Shown piece by piece: positions 16,174 to 25,118 of a stretch of 48,894 nt of DNA; the stretch's first letter is position 1; the number at the start of each line of letters is the position of its first letter. The notes under the pieces were generated by a model, which did not search any database, was not told the DNA's origin, and saw nothing but the letters and a program-made list of their open reading frames with translations. Source of the DNA: Pedosphaera sp. (GTDB lineage: Bacteria > Verrucomicrobiota > Verrucomicrobiia > Limisphaerales > SXQI01); NCBI GenBank assembly GCA_025359965.1, contig JANYDC010000033.1:1-48894 (forward strand), written 5' to 3'. Position numbers and translations under genes: made by a program.

Positions 16174-18876
16174 TTGAACTCACCAACTCCTGCCGTCAGA
16201 CACGCCCTTGAAGCTTTTCTTCAGAATTCAGATGCCATTTATTATTCGGCGGCTGCGACCTCCGAATGCAACATGATGGCCTTCAGCTTCATGAGTGATG
16301 CGGTGATGGTGGCAACCGGGCATCCCGCCGAGGCTTTTATTTCCAATCCCCGACTATGGGAATCACTCATCCACACGGCAGATCTTCCAGAAGTTAAGGC
16401 ATCCAATCAGAAGCTGATGGCTGGAAACAGCCAAGTCGTCCGAAACTACAGGCTTCAAAACAGCCTGACTCGGGCGTGGTCGGAAATGGAGGACCGCGCC
16501 CAACTGGTTGGATCTGTCGGCGATAGGCCTGCCATGGTATGCGGCGCAATTTTTCGCCGTAACACCAGGAATGCCGCCAGTGCGACACCGAAAAGCAGTC
16601 TCAACGACCTTTTGGAATCCGTGGAAGGCATCGTCTGGGAGGTGGACCCCAGCAATCTGCGTTATACCTACGTCAGTCAACAGGCCGAGCGGCTTTTGGG
16701 CTATCCCATGAGGCAATGGATGGAGGAACCCACCTTTTGGCAGGACCATTTGCACCCGGATGATGCAGCCTACAACATAGAAAAATGTCTCAGCGAAATA
16801 CGCGGACTGCGCAATCATGAGCTGGAATACCGGATGATTGCCGCAGACGGACGAATCGTATGGCTGCGCGATTACGTTACCGTGGTTGTGGTTGACGGAG
16901 CCCCCCTACTTGTAAGGGGCATCATGGTAGATATCACAGCGGCACGCCAGGCTGCCGAAGCCTTGCGAGCCCTTAATGAGGCATTTGAAACAGCAGGAAA
17001 GATTGCAAAGGTGGGCATGTGGGAGTTGGACTTAAGCGGAACTCCCGTTCTATGGTGGTCGTCCATGACCTACGAAATCCACGAAGTGGAGCAGGGACGG
17101 AAAATCACTCTGGAAGACGCAATCAAATTTTACATCCCTGAACACCGACACCTGATCCAAGAGGCAGTCGAATCTTCAAAGGAAGGTGACAACCCATGGG
17201 ATTTAAAGATGCAAATTGAAACCGCCAAGGGCCGCCGAATCTGGGTCAGGGCCATAGGTCATTCAATCTGGCATCAGGGTAAAATCATAAGATTAAGAGG
17301 GGTCTTTCAGGATATCGACGCAAGTGAGAGGGCTGAAGATAAACTCCGTGAGAGCGAGCGCTGCTGGCAATTCGCGTTGGAAGGAAATGGCGATGGGGTC
17401 TGGGATTGGGATACCACCGCCAACACCGCATTTTTCTCCCGCCAAGTTAAATTGATGCTGGGTTTTACCCAGGAGGAGATGAAGGGATATTTTAATGAAC
17501 TCACTGACTTGATCCATCCGGATGATTTGTCGACCAGCAGATCAAGGCTTGAGGACCACTTACAAAATAAAACCGCGGTTTATACCAGCGAGCATCGCCT
17601 CCGCTGCAAGGACGGCGGGTATAAATGGGTCCTGGACCGGGGCATGGCCTTGAATCGCACCACCGATGGAAACGCATCCCGCATCATTGGGACCATCACC
17701 GACATCACCGCACGAAAAGCGCTGGATGAGCGGGTGCGCCAGGCCCAAAAAATGGATGCCATTGGCCAGCTCGCCGGGGGGATTGCACATGATTTCAATA
17801 ACATTCTGGCTGTCATCCTAATGCATGCCGAACTCGCACTGGCCTCCGTGCAGGTCGCGGATGAGATGATGGAGCCATTCATCGAAATCCAAAAGGCCGC
17901 GAAGCGCGCAGCCGACCTCACTCGGCAGTTGCTTCTCTTCAGCCGCCGACAAACCGTCCAACCACGAATCTCAAACCTGAATGAGCTGATCGCCAATCTG
18001 GTTAAAATGCTCCAGCGGCTAATCGGTGCGGACATTGAAATCAAAATCAACCTCTGCAAGCCAAGCCTCATAGCTAATCTGGACCCGGGCATGATTGAGC
18101 AGGTGGTCATGAACCTCGTTGTAAACGCTCGCGATGCCATTACCCGCAACGGACTGATATCGATCCAAACGGAGGAACTAAATCTCCAGCCCGATCAATC
18201 ACCCAAAATTTTGGAAGCAAAACCCGGGCGTTATGCCGTGCTTCAAGTTCAGGACAACGGCGCCGGCATAACCGAGGAAAATATTCCGCGTGTGTTCGAC
18301 CCCTTTTTTACCACTCGCGAGCCCGGAAAAGGAACCGGATTGGGGCTCACCGCCGTGTTTGGAATCATCAAACAGCACCATGGCTTCATCCAAGTTGAAA
18401 GCCTTCCGAACCAAGGGACAACAATCAGGGTCCACCTACCCCTGTCGGATGACTCCACCCCTTCTAAAATTGAAAACAAGGAAGCCGACAGAGCCGAACT
18501 GGACGGAAAAACTATTCTATTGGTTGAGGATGAGCCTTCGCTGCGCAAAGCCACGCAACGACTTTTGGGCAGACAGGGAATTCGGGTGCTGGAAGCCTCC
18601 AACGGTCCCGAAGCCCTGCGAGTTTGGCAGCAGCACTTTGAAGATGTGGATTTGCTCTTGACCGATATTGTCATGCCTCAAGGTTTGACCGGACTGGAGT
18701 TATCCAAAATACTCCAAACACAGAAACCCGGCCTAAGAGTCATTTTTTGCAGTGGATACAGCTCCGATATCGCAGGTCGGGTAATTGACCTGCCAAGCAG
18801 TCAAAGCTTTCTACAAAAACCATTCTCGCCCGCGCTGCTGTTGGAAACCATAAGGAAAAGCCTGAATCGTTCCTGA
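16174..18876 (+). CDS. Soluble multi-PAS hybrid sensor histidine kinase with receiver domain
   Basis: 900 aa from a TTG start at 16174; an ATG at 16273 is an alternative. No transmembrane segment is seen, so it senses an internal signal. Domains: a degenerate PAS-like N-terminus (about 30-130), three PAS/PAC modules (about 148-262, 270-388, 395-515), HisKA with phospho-acceptor His539 (LAGGIAHDFNNILAV), an HATPase domain with N box NLVVNARDAI, G1 DNGAGI and G2 GKGTGLGLTAVFGI, and a C-terminal receiver (about 780-900) with acceptor Asp831 (LLTDIVMP) and the conserved Lys in LQKPF. This phosphorelay form would pass phosphate from His539 to its own Asp831 or to a separate regulator. No DNA-binding response regulator is adjacent, so the output is unknown. 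Confidence 0.92.
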   Translation: MNSPTPAVRHALEAFLQNSDAIYYSAAATSECNMMAFSFMSDAVMVATGHPAEAFISNPRLWESLIHTADLPEVKASNQKLMAGNSQVVRNYRLQNSLTRAWSEMEDRAQLVGSVGDRPAMVCGAIFRRNTRNAASATPKSSLNDLLESVEGIVWEVDPSNLRYTYVSQQAERLLGYPMRQWMEEPTFWQDHLHPDDAAYNIEKCLSEIRGLRNHELEYRMIAADGRIVWLRDYVTVVVVDGAPLLVRGIMVDITAARQAAEALRALNEAFETAGKIAKVGMWELDLSGTPVLWWSSMTYEIHEVEQGRKITLEDAIKFYIPEHRHLIQEAVESSKEGDNPWDLKMQIETAKGRRIWVRAIGHSIWHQGKIIRLRGVFQDIDASERAEDKLRESERCWQFALEGNGDGVWDWDTTANTAFFSRQVKLMLGFTQEEMKGYFNELTDLIHPDDLSTSRSRLEDHLQNKTAVYTSEHRLRCKDGGYKWVLDRGMALNRTTDGNASRIIGTITDITARKALDERVRQAQKMDAIGQLAGGIAHDFNNILAVILMHAELALASVQVADEMMEPFIEIQKAAKRAADLTRQLLLFSRRQTVQPRISNLNELIANLVKMLQRLIGADIEIKINLCKPSLIANLDPGMIEQVVMNLVVNARDAITRNGLISIQTEELNLQPDQSPKILEAKPGRYAVLQVQDNGAGITEENIPRVFDPFFTTREPGKGTGLGLTAVFGIIKQHHGFIQVESLPNQGTTIRVHLPLSDDSTPSKIENKEADRAELDGKTILLVEDEPSLRKATQRLLGRQGIRVLEASNGPEALRVWQQHFEDVDLLLTDIVMPQGLTGLELSKILQTQKPGLRVIFCSGYSSDIAGRVIDLPSSQSFLQKPFSPALLLETIRKSLNRS

Positions 18877-18927
18877 TCCAAGCCTTGTGAGGGCGCGCAA
18901 TCATGGGAGGCCATAGATGTTTGCTGA

Positions 18928-18999
18928 CCAAAGACTTGGATAAAACGTCCCGTTCTGCGGCTTGCTTAACCAGATACTCGTTGGCATACCAAGTCTTGG
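18928..18999. repeat. Two copies of an operator-like palindrome
   Basis: CCAAAGACTTGG (18928-18939, one inserted base) and CCAAGTCTTGG (18989-18999) are versions of the dyad CCAAG-N-CTTGG, centred about 60 bases apart. GGATAAAA (18938-18945) also finds its complement TTTTATCC at 19005-19012. They lie in the roughly 300-base stretch between the kinase gene and the small winged-helix gene, where I see no gene. An exact TATAAT at 19150-19155 lies between the palindromes and the ATG at 19177. An operator pair is a guess. Confidence 0.35.
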
Positions 19000-19176
19000 C
19001 ACAATTTTATCCTTCTGTTCGCGCTTTATGGCTTCGCTCACGGTCACACTCCGCCCAATTCCTGTGCAACCACTCAATCTCCCCAGCATTTCACTACACG
19101 GATACGGATTTGTTGACCGATGACAATGAAACTTTTATTTGCAAAAATATATAATACAGGCAAAATTGACTTACGC

Positions 19177-19548
19177 ATGAAAAATGACAGTCTAGCAAAT
19201 TATCTGAAACTTCGCAGCGACCTCCTCAAGGAGCGCAAGCAACTCGAGAATCGTCTCGAACAAATCAACGAAGCTCTGGGCGGATCGTCCGAAGCAACGT
19301 ACACACCGGCTGAGCCGTCCAGCGGGGGCTATGCGCCCACCAACCGAACTCGCCGCAACAAAGTCTCCCTCAAAAAACTGGTCATCCAGATGCTGAGCGA
19401 GCGAGCGATGACCAAGGAAGAGCTGCTAAAAGCCGTGGTTTCCACCGGCTACAAGTTCAGCACCAAGAATCCCTTGAACTCCATGGGTGTGATCCTTTAC
19501 GGCAAGGAACCAAAATTCCGGAACGAAGACGGAAAGTTTTCTGTGTAA
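19177..19548 (+). CDS. Small protein: coiled coil plus HARE-HTH-like winged helix
   Basis: 123 aa from ATG 19177; an earlier in-frame ATG at 19120 would add 19 residues but would include the TATAAT at 19150-19155, so the later start is preferred. Residues 1-35 form an amphipathic coiled coil (LRSDLLKERKQLENRLEQIN). A flexible Ser/Pro/Gly linker with basic residues (NRTRRNK) follows. The C-terminal 60 residues (KKLVIQMLSERAMTKEELL, then NPLNSMGVILYGKEPKFRNEDGKF) read like a small winged helix of the HARE-HTH type, where a strand pair ends in an F-x(n)-G-K-F wing. It may dimerise through the coiled coil and bind DNA or RNA; the target is unknown. A strong terminator follows. Confidence 0.75.
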   Translation: MKNDSLANYLKLRSDLLKERKQLENRLEQINEALGGSSEATYTPAEPSSGGYAPTNRTRRNKVSLKKLVIQMLSERAMTKEELLKAVVSTGYKFSTKNPLNSMGVILYGKEPKFRNEDGKFSV

Positions 19549-19644
19549 CACACAGAATCCATATTCCTTCATTTATTTGGAACGATAACCCTCGGGTAAG
19601 CGATTCCAAATCATCCGGTTAAGTTTTCTTAAATTCAATCTTAA

Positions 19645-19682
19645 GAACCCCAGCCCTCTTTGTGGCTGGGGTTCATTTTTTT
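19645..19682 (+). terminator. Strong intrinsic terminator after the winged-helix gene
   Basis: Perfect 11-bp GC-rich stem (GAACCCCAGCC at 19645-19655 with GGCTGGGGTTC at 19664-19674), 8-base loop, then a run of seven T at 19676-19682. The T-run lies only on the plus strand, so it ends transcription of the gene at 19177-19548 and shields the convergent trpF. Confidence 0.9.
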
Positions 19683-19709
19683 AAAAATGGCAAAGCAATG
19701 CGATTGCAT

Positions 19710-20342
19710 TTAGGCGAAATTAGCCGAGACCGATGCTCGGAGGAAGGCGGTGACCTTGACAGCACTCTTCACCCCTGGCGAACTTTCTACTCCACTCGAA
19801 ACATCCACGGCAAATGGGTGAGCGGCACTAATAGCCTCGGTAACATTATCAGGGGTTAAACCTCCGGCCAAAATCACAGGTCGCCCCAAGCGCCCAGCTT
19901 CATTGGCAATCCTCCAGTCAAAACGTGCCCCCGTGCCACCAGGCTGCCCCTCCACAAATGCATCCAGTAGCCAACCCGTGACCTTGGAATAAGCGGCCAG
20001 GCGTTCGAGCGTCTCCTGTCCTCTCACACGAAATGCTTTGATGACCGGCATTCGAAATCGGGTGCAAAACTCAGGCGTTTCGTCACCGTGCAACTGAAGA
20101 CATTGCAACCCGGCAACCCCAACCGTCTTTTCAATCGTCTCCTGGGAGGCATCCACAAACAAACCCACAGCCGTCACGAAAGGCGGCAGCCGTGCTATGA
20201 TGATCCCGGCTGTTTCAGGGCTGATAAATCGGGGGCTGCGAGGGTGAAAGACAAAACCCAGCGCATCGGCACCAGCGTCCGCCGCATGTAGCGCATCCTC
20301 CAAGCTGGTAATGCCGCAAATTTTAATCCGCATACGGCTCAT
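19710..20342 (-). CDS. trpF: Phosphoribosylanthranilate isomerase
   Basis: 210-aa TIM-barrel enzyme that converts N-(5-phosphoribosyl)anthranilate to CdRP in tryptophan synthesis. Signatures in order: KICGIT (catalytic Cys), DAGADALGFVFHPRSPR, LQLHGDE, the GGTGARFDW segment with the catalytic Asp, LAGGLTPDNV, and VDVSSGVESSPGVKS binding the phosphate. Length is normal. The start is ATG 20342, with an AAGGGA motif about 8 bases upstream, one of the few Shine-Dalgarno-like sites in the window. It begins 9 bases after the pyruvate carboxylase stop and is probably co-transcribed with it; no other trp gene is nearby. Confidence 0.96.
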   Translation of the reverse strand: MSRMRIKICGITSLEDALHAADAGADALGFVFHPRSPRFISPETAGIIIARLPPFVTAVGLFVDASQETIEKTVGVAGLQCLQLHGDETPEFCTRFRMPVIKAFRVRGQETLERLAAYSKVTGWLLDAFVEGQPGGTGARFDWRIANEAGRLGRPVILAGGLTPDNVTEAISAAHPFAVDVSSGVESSPGVKSAVKVTAFLRASVSANFA

Positions 20343-20351
20343 TCGTATCCC

Positions 20352-23300
20352 TTAAATACCGACTGGGCCAAGAGTCAGTAACAGATCACGAGCGTCAACC
20401 GTGTCGCCGGTCTTGATGTGGATGTCAGCAATTATTCCATCCACAGGCGCATAAAGAGTCGTCTGCATTTTCATCGCTTCGAGAATGATGAGCTTGTCAC
20501 CCTTGGCCACCTTGGTTTTGGCACTGACACTGACCGCCGTGATCAAGCCCGGTATGGGGGCGCCGATCTGCATGATATTATCAGGATCAGCCTTGGTTCG
20601 GCTTTTCACCTTCGGCTGCACCGAACGGTCAAAAATCTTCACCTCACGCGACATCCCGTTTAATTCTATGGAGACAATTCTCGATCCATCCACATCCACT
20701 GCGCCGACATGGATCAATTTAACGAAGAGTGTTTTGCCCTCCTCAATGTCCACTGAGATTTCCTCCCCCGGCTTCAGTCCATAAAAGAATGGCGCTGTGG
20801 GGATGACCGACACCACGCCGTACTCGCGGTCGAACTTCGCGTAGTCAGCAAACACTTCCGGGTACATCAAATGACTGAAGATGTCATCGTCATCGACCTC
20901 TCGCTTGAGCTTTACCGCAAGTTCGGTCTTGGTCTTGGCAAACGAATGAGGCGGCATTCCATCCCCTGGCCGGCCTTCAATCGGCTTGCGTTTACCCAAT
21001 ACGACCTCCTGCACTTTAGCGGGCCATCCGCCCACTGGCTGGCCGAGGCCTCCACCCAACATGTCGATGACCGACTCAGGAAAATCCGTGCCCGGCTGCA
21101 GATTCACCACATCAGCGGGCTTGATGCCCCGTGTGATCAAAAACATGGTCATATCCCCCACCACCTTGCTCGAGGGCGTGACTTTGACGATATCGCCAAA
21201 AAGTTGGTTAACCTCTGCGTAACAACGGGCGATTTCGGGCCAGCGATGCGAAAGCCCCATTCCGGCAGCCTGTTCCTTGAGGTTTGTATACTGTCCGCCT
21301 GGCATTTCATGCAGGTACACTTCCGCGCTTCCCGCTCGTGGCGCGGTATCAAAAGGCGCGTAAAGTGACCGCACCTTCTCCCAATAATCAGAGAACTCAT
21401 TGAGCGCATCCAAATCCAGCAGCGTATCCCGCGGCGTGCCTTGCAGCGCGGCCACAATGGAATTCAAATTGGGCTGGCTGGTGGAACCGGACATTGAGGC
21501 AATCGCGAGATCAACAATATCCACGCCCGCCGCCGCCGCCTGCAAAATCGAGGCCGCATTGACTCCGCTGGTGTCGTGCGTGTGAAAATGGATGGGGATG
21601 CCAATCTCCTCCTTCAACGCTTTAACCAACTGATGGGCAGCGTAGGGCCGGCACAATCCCGCCATGTCCTTAATCGCCAGAATATGCGCCCCCATTTTTT
21701 CCAAATCCTTCGCCAGTTTGACGTAGTATTTGAGCGAATATTTTGTGCGCGCCGGATCCAGAATGTTTCCTGTGTAACAAATGGCCGCTTCACAAATCGC
21801 GTGCGTCCCCTGCACTGCCTCCATCGCCACCGTCAGGTTGGGCAGATAATTGAGCGAATCAAAAATACGAAATATATCAATTCCTTGAGCCGCGGCATGC
21901 TTGACAAATCCGGCGACCACATTGTCCGGGTAATTCGAGTACCCCACCGCATTTGAGCCGCGGAATAGCATTTGAAAACATACATTCGGTATTCGCTGGC
22001 GCAGCAGGGCCAGACGCTCCCACGGATCCTCGTGCAGGAACCTCATGCTGGTGTCAAAAGTCGCGCCCCCCCACAGCTCAAGGCTGAACAATTGCGGGGT
22101 TCGGCGGGCTATGGCATCAGCCGCCGCCAGCATGTCAAAAGTCCGGACTCGCGTGGCCAGGAGCGATTGATGCGCGTCGCGCATGGTGGTGTCGGTAACC
22201 AACAGCCTCTTCTGCCGCCCGGTCCAATCGGCAAATTTCTTCGGCCCCAGCTCCATCAACAACTGCCGCGTGCCAGGCGCCGGAACTTTGTTCCGATCAA
22301 ATGAGAGAGGTGCGATAACCTCCGTGGCCCCTTTGGGCTTGTGACCTTTCGCCTGCGGGTTCCCGTTGACGATGACATCGCCCAAAAAGGCCAGCAACTT
22401 GGTCGCTCGGTCGCGTCGTGGCTTGAATGTCAGCAATTCAGGCGTGGTGTCGATGAGCGTGGTCGTCGCTTTGCCAGAACGGAAGGTTTCGTTGGCGATG
22501 ACATTTTCCAGAAACGGAATATTGGTCTTCACCCCGCGAATTCGAAACTCCTTGAGCGCCCGATCCAGCCGCTGCAGAGCCATGAGAAAATCCCGGCCCG
22601 AGGCGGTTACCTTGACCAGCAGGGAATCATAGAATGGAGTAATCACGCTGCCCGCCTCCCCCAGCCCTCCATCCAAACGAACTCCAAAACCCGCCGCCGA
22701 ACGGTAGGTTAAAATTCGTCCGTAATTGGGCGTAAACTTATTCTCCGGATCTTCCGTAGTGATGCGAGCCTGCACGGCAAACCCGGTTCTCGGAATTTCG
22801 TTCTGCTGAGGCAGAGCAAGCTCCGGCCCATGCAGCGAATGACCCTGCGCGACCAAAATTTGGGCGCGAACCAGATCAATTCCCGTGATGACCTCAGTAA
22901 CCGTGTGCTCCACCTGAATGCGCGGGTTCATCTCAATGAAAAACCACTCGTTGGAATCTTGATCCAGCAGAAACTCAACCGTGCCGGCATTGTCGTAGTG
23001 GATACCCGCCGCAATTTTCACTGCTGCATCACAAAGCTCTTGACGCACCTTGATGGGAAGATCAACCGAAGGGGCAATTTCCACCACTTTTTGATGCCGG
23101 CGTTGGACAGAACAATCGCGCTCGTGCAGGTGGAGAATGTTGCCATGGCGATCTCCTAATATCTGAACCTCAACGTGCTTGGCGCGCCTGATGTATTTTT
23201 CAAGAAAGACAGACGAATTTCCAAAAGCCCGGCCCGCCTCCCCTTGCGCTTCATCAAGAAGGTTGGCAAGGTCCGCTGCCTTTTCCACCACACGCATGCC

Positions 23301-23870
23301 GCGCCCGCCGCCGCCGAATGCCGCTTTAATGATCAGTGGAAAGCCGATGCTTTTGGCGATCCTCAACGCCTCTGCCCGGTCATTGACTGGGTCGGGCGTT
23401 CCCGGGAGTGTTGGCACACCAACTTTTTCCGCTAAAGCGCGCGCCGCCACTTTATCCCCCATCAATCTGAGAAGCTCGGGTCTTGGTCCGACGAACGTGA
23501 TGCCCTGATCTATGCACGCCTGGGCAAAATCAGCGTTTTCCGATAGGAATCCGTAACCCGGGTGGATCATGTCCACTCCTTTGGCCTTGGCCAAAGAAAC
23601 GATTCCAGGAATATCGAGGTAAGCCGCCACCGGCCCCTTCCCCTCGCCCACCAAATAAGCTTCATCAGCCTTAAAACGGTGGATGGAAAGCCGATCTTCC
23701 TGCGCGTAAATCGCAACCGTGCGCAGCCCCAATTCAGTGGCCGCGCGAAACACCCTGATGGATATTTCGCTCCGGTTTGCCACGAGAAGCTTATGAAAAG
23801 TGGGGTGGGCCGCCTCAACAGTGGAGGACGGAGTAGTTGCAGGGACGGTTTTTCCTCGTCGAACGCTCAT
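20352..23870 (-). CDS. pyc: Pyruvate carboxylase
   Basis: 1172-aa single-chain biotin enzyme making oxaloacetate from pyruvate, bicarbonate and ATP (anaplerosis). Domain order is complete: biotin carboxylase (about 25-480, HKLLVANRSEISIRVFRAA, ATP-grasp loop FGGGGRGMRVV, ERDCSVQRRHQKVVEIAPS, EMNPRIQVEHTVTE); carboxyltransferase (about 560-840, TTMRDAHQSLLATRVRT and IKDMAGLCRP, HFHTHDTSG); the PC tetramerisation/central domain; and a biotinyl domain with the biotinylated Lys1134 in EAMKM, 38 residues from the C-terminus. Length fits the alpha4-type enzyme. ATG 23870 has no Shine-Dalgarno motif. trpF follows 9 bases downstream. Confidence 0.97.
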   Translation of the reverse strand: MSVRRGKTVPATTPSSTVEAAHPTFHKLLVANRSEISIRVFRAATELGLRTVAIYAQEDRLSIHRFKADEAYLVGEGKGPVAAYLDIPGIVSLAKAKGVDMIHPGYGFLSENADFAQACIDQGITFVGPRPELLRLMGDKVAARALAEKVGVPTLPGTPDPVNDRAEALRIAKSIGFPLIIKAAFGGGGRGMRVVEKAADLANLLDEAQGEAGRAFGNSSVFLEKYIRRAKHVEVQILGDRHGNILHLHERDCSVQRRHQKVVEIAPSVDLPIKVRQELCDAAVKIAAGIHYDNAGTVEFLLDQDSNEWFFIEMNPRIQVEHTVTEVITGIDLVRAQILVAQGHSLHGPELALPQQNEIPRTGFAVQARITTEDPENKFTPNYGRILTYRSAAGFGVRLDGGLGEAGSVITPFYDSLLVKVTASGRDFLMALQRLDRALKEFRIRGVKTNIPFLENVIANETFRSGKATTTLIDTTPELLTFKPRRDRATKLLAFLGDVIVNGNPQAKGHKPKGATEVIAPLSFDRNKVPAPGTRQLLMELGPKKFADWTGRQKRLLVTDTTMRDAHQSLLATRVRTFDMLAAADAIARRTPQLFSLELWGGATFDTSMRFLHEDPWERLALLRQRIPNVCFQMLFRGSNAVGYSNYPDNVVAGFVKHAAAQGIDIFRIFDSLNYLPNLTVAMEAVQGTHAICEAAICYTGNILDPARTKYSLKYYVKLAKDLEKMGAHILAIKDMAGLCRPYAAHQLVKALKEEIGIPIHFHTHDTSGVNAASILQAAAAGVDIVDLAIASMSGSTSQPNLNSIVAALQGTPRDTLLDLDALNEFSDYWEKVRSLYAPFDTAPRAGSAEVYLHEMPGGQYTNLKEQAAGMGLSHRWPEIARCYAEVNQLFGDIVKVTPSSKVVGDMTMFLITRGIKPADVVNLQPGTDFPESVIDMLGGGLGQPVGGWPAKVQEVVLGKRKPIEGRPGDGMPPHSFAKTKTELAVKLKREVDDDDIFSHLMYPEVFADYAKFDREYGVVSVIPTAPFFYGLKPGEEISVDIEEGKTLFVKLIHVGAVDVDGSRIVSIELNGMSREVKIFDRSVQPKVKSRTKADPDNIMQIGAPIPGLITAVSVSAKTKVAKGDKLIILEAMKMQTTLYAPVDGIIADIHIKTGDTVDARDLLLTLGPVGI

Positions 23871-24134
23871 ATCTTGGCAGGGTTTTTACACTGACAAATC
23901 AGTTTTGACCAGTAGACGCGTGATCAAAAAGAGGTCGGATGCGGCAGACACGAATGTTATCGCCCGAGAAATATTCTTAAAGCTTTTGTGGGAGCTGATC
24001 GAAAAACCCTGTCAGCGCTGAAACAAATGGAATTTCTGAAACTCCAAGCAGAAAGAAAACCACAAGACATGGAGGCGTTTGGCAACGCTGAACTTGAACT
24101 CGTTCTCCGATGAGAAGCGTCCACCCCAATTGAG

Positions 24135-24890
24135 TTACGGACTTAGAGAAGGGGTGGTTAAGTTCACCACGATGGAATTGCCATCAGAGTGCCTGGGAGG
24201 GGTGGAAATTAGCAGGTCGGCTGCGAACTGCGAAGCCACTGGAACACTGCTCCTTCGCGTCACATATTCACCGGCCTCCAAAGTGACAGTTTGAGTGGAG
24301 TACTCATCGATTTTGAAGATTGTTGGCCTTCGAGCTTTCCCAACGGAGGAACTTTGGCAGGCGATCATGGACGGCAAGTAATCCTGATCCAGAAAAACAT
24401 CCAGTTTGATCACGGGTGAAATCATCCAGGAATGATCCGGAGTCAGCTCCACGGGTTGGTTGAAAATCAGCGTGATGATCATAAAATCAGTGGCAGTACC
24501 ATTTGGCTCCCAAGGTTCCGCAACAAAGGTGGAAGGTTGGCTTGGATCGAATTGGAAAAATTGCCCGAGAAGCGCGTTAGTTCTGAAGCCTTCCAACGTA
24601 TTGACGTAAACACCAAAATAATGGGTGGAAACATCGCTGGGGTCGGCTTTCATAAGGACCGAAACGGCTTTGAGCCCAACGCGATGAGCGGGCTTATAGG
24701 CAATGCCCGGCAGGCCGCAATCCTGCTGACTTGGATTCTTGTGGACGAACAAATAGGCCTGTTGCCCGTCTTGAGTGGCATGGGCGAACAATTCGCCCCC
24801 AAATGCCCACTTGTCCGCAGACTGTGCCGAATAAGCCAGCATCATCGCCAATCCCGCAACCAAACCAAGCCTACTGAAAATGAAGTTCAT
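24135..24890 (-). CDS. Secreted protein of unknown function
   Basis: 251 aa from ATG 24890, chosen because the signal peptide (MNFIFSRLGLVAGLAMMLAYSAQSA) begins there; an in-frame start at 24914 would add 8 residues. The mature protein has many short beta strands, few charged clusters and only two Cys, consistent with a periplasmic or extracellular beta-sandwich. No family recognised. It stands alone: 228 bases separate it from the superoxide dismutase gene upstream, with a terminator between, and 264 bases from pyc downstream. The downstream gap holds no gene I can support. Confidence 0.75.
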   Translation of the reverse strand: MNFIFSRLGLVAGLAMMLAYSAQSADKWAFGGELFAHATQDGQQAYLFVHKNPSQQDCGLPGIAYKPAHRVGLKAVSVLMKADPSDVSTHYFGVYVNTLEGFRTNALLGQFFQFDPSQPSTFVAEPWEPNGTATDFMIITLIFNQPVELTPDHSWMISPVIKLDVFLDQDYLPSMIACQSSSVGKARRPTIFKIDEYSTQTVTLEAGEYVTRRSSVPVASQFAADLLISTPPRHSDGNSIVVNLTTPSLSP

Positions 24891-25016
24891 ATGATTACCC
24901 GATAGGGCAACCATATTGGGAACTGATCAGCCGGCCATACGGTCTAATACGGTGCTCTGCCCACGGCTGGAGAAACCATCTGAACATCCGTTCAATGGAA
25001 AAAAATCAAGAAGGAC

Positions 25017-25044
25017 AAAAAAAAGCTTGGTGCATCAGCACCAG
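25017..25044 (-). terminator. Intrinsic terminator downstream of the superoxide dismutase gene
   Basis: Read on the minus strand: stem TGGTGC (25043-25038), loop TGAT, GCACCA (25033-25028), then AGC and a run of eight T (25024-25017). It lies about 75 bases after the superoxide dismutase stop. Confidence 0.75.
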
Positions 25045-25118
25045 ACTATGATTTGCGGCCTCCACATCCATCTTGGTTTCACCTACCAAACAATGGACAG
25101 CTAAAGTGAGCCGGATCC

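Noticed and set aside
18903-19154. 83-aa open frame between the kinase and the winged-helix gene
   Set aside because: Covers palindromes and overlaps the next gene region; Cys- and Ser-rich composition typical of a chance frame.
24919-24947. GGAACT-N16-GGTCTAA, resembling a canonical ECF promoter on the plus strand
   Set aside because: No plus-strand gene lies downstream; both neighbours are on the minus strand, so it is probably chance.
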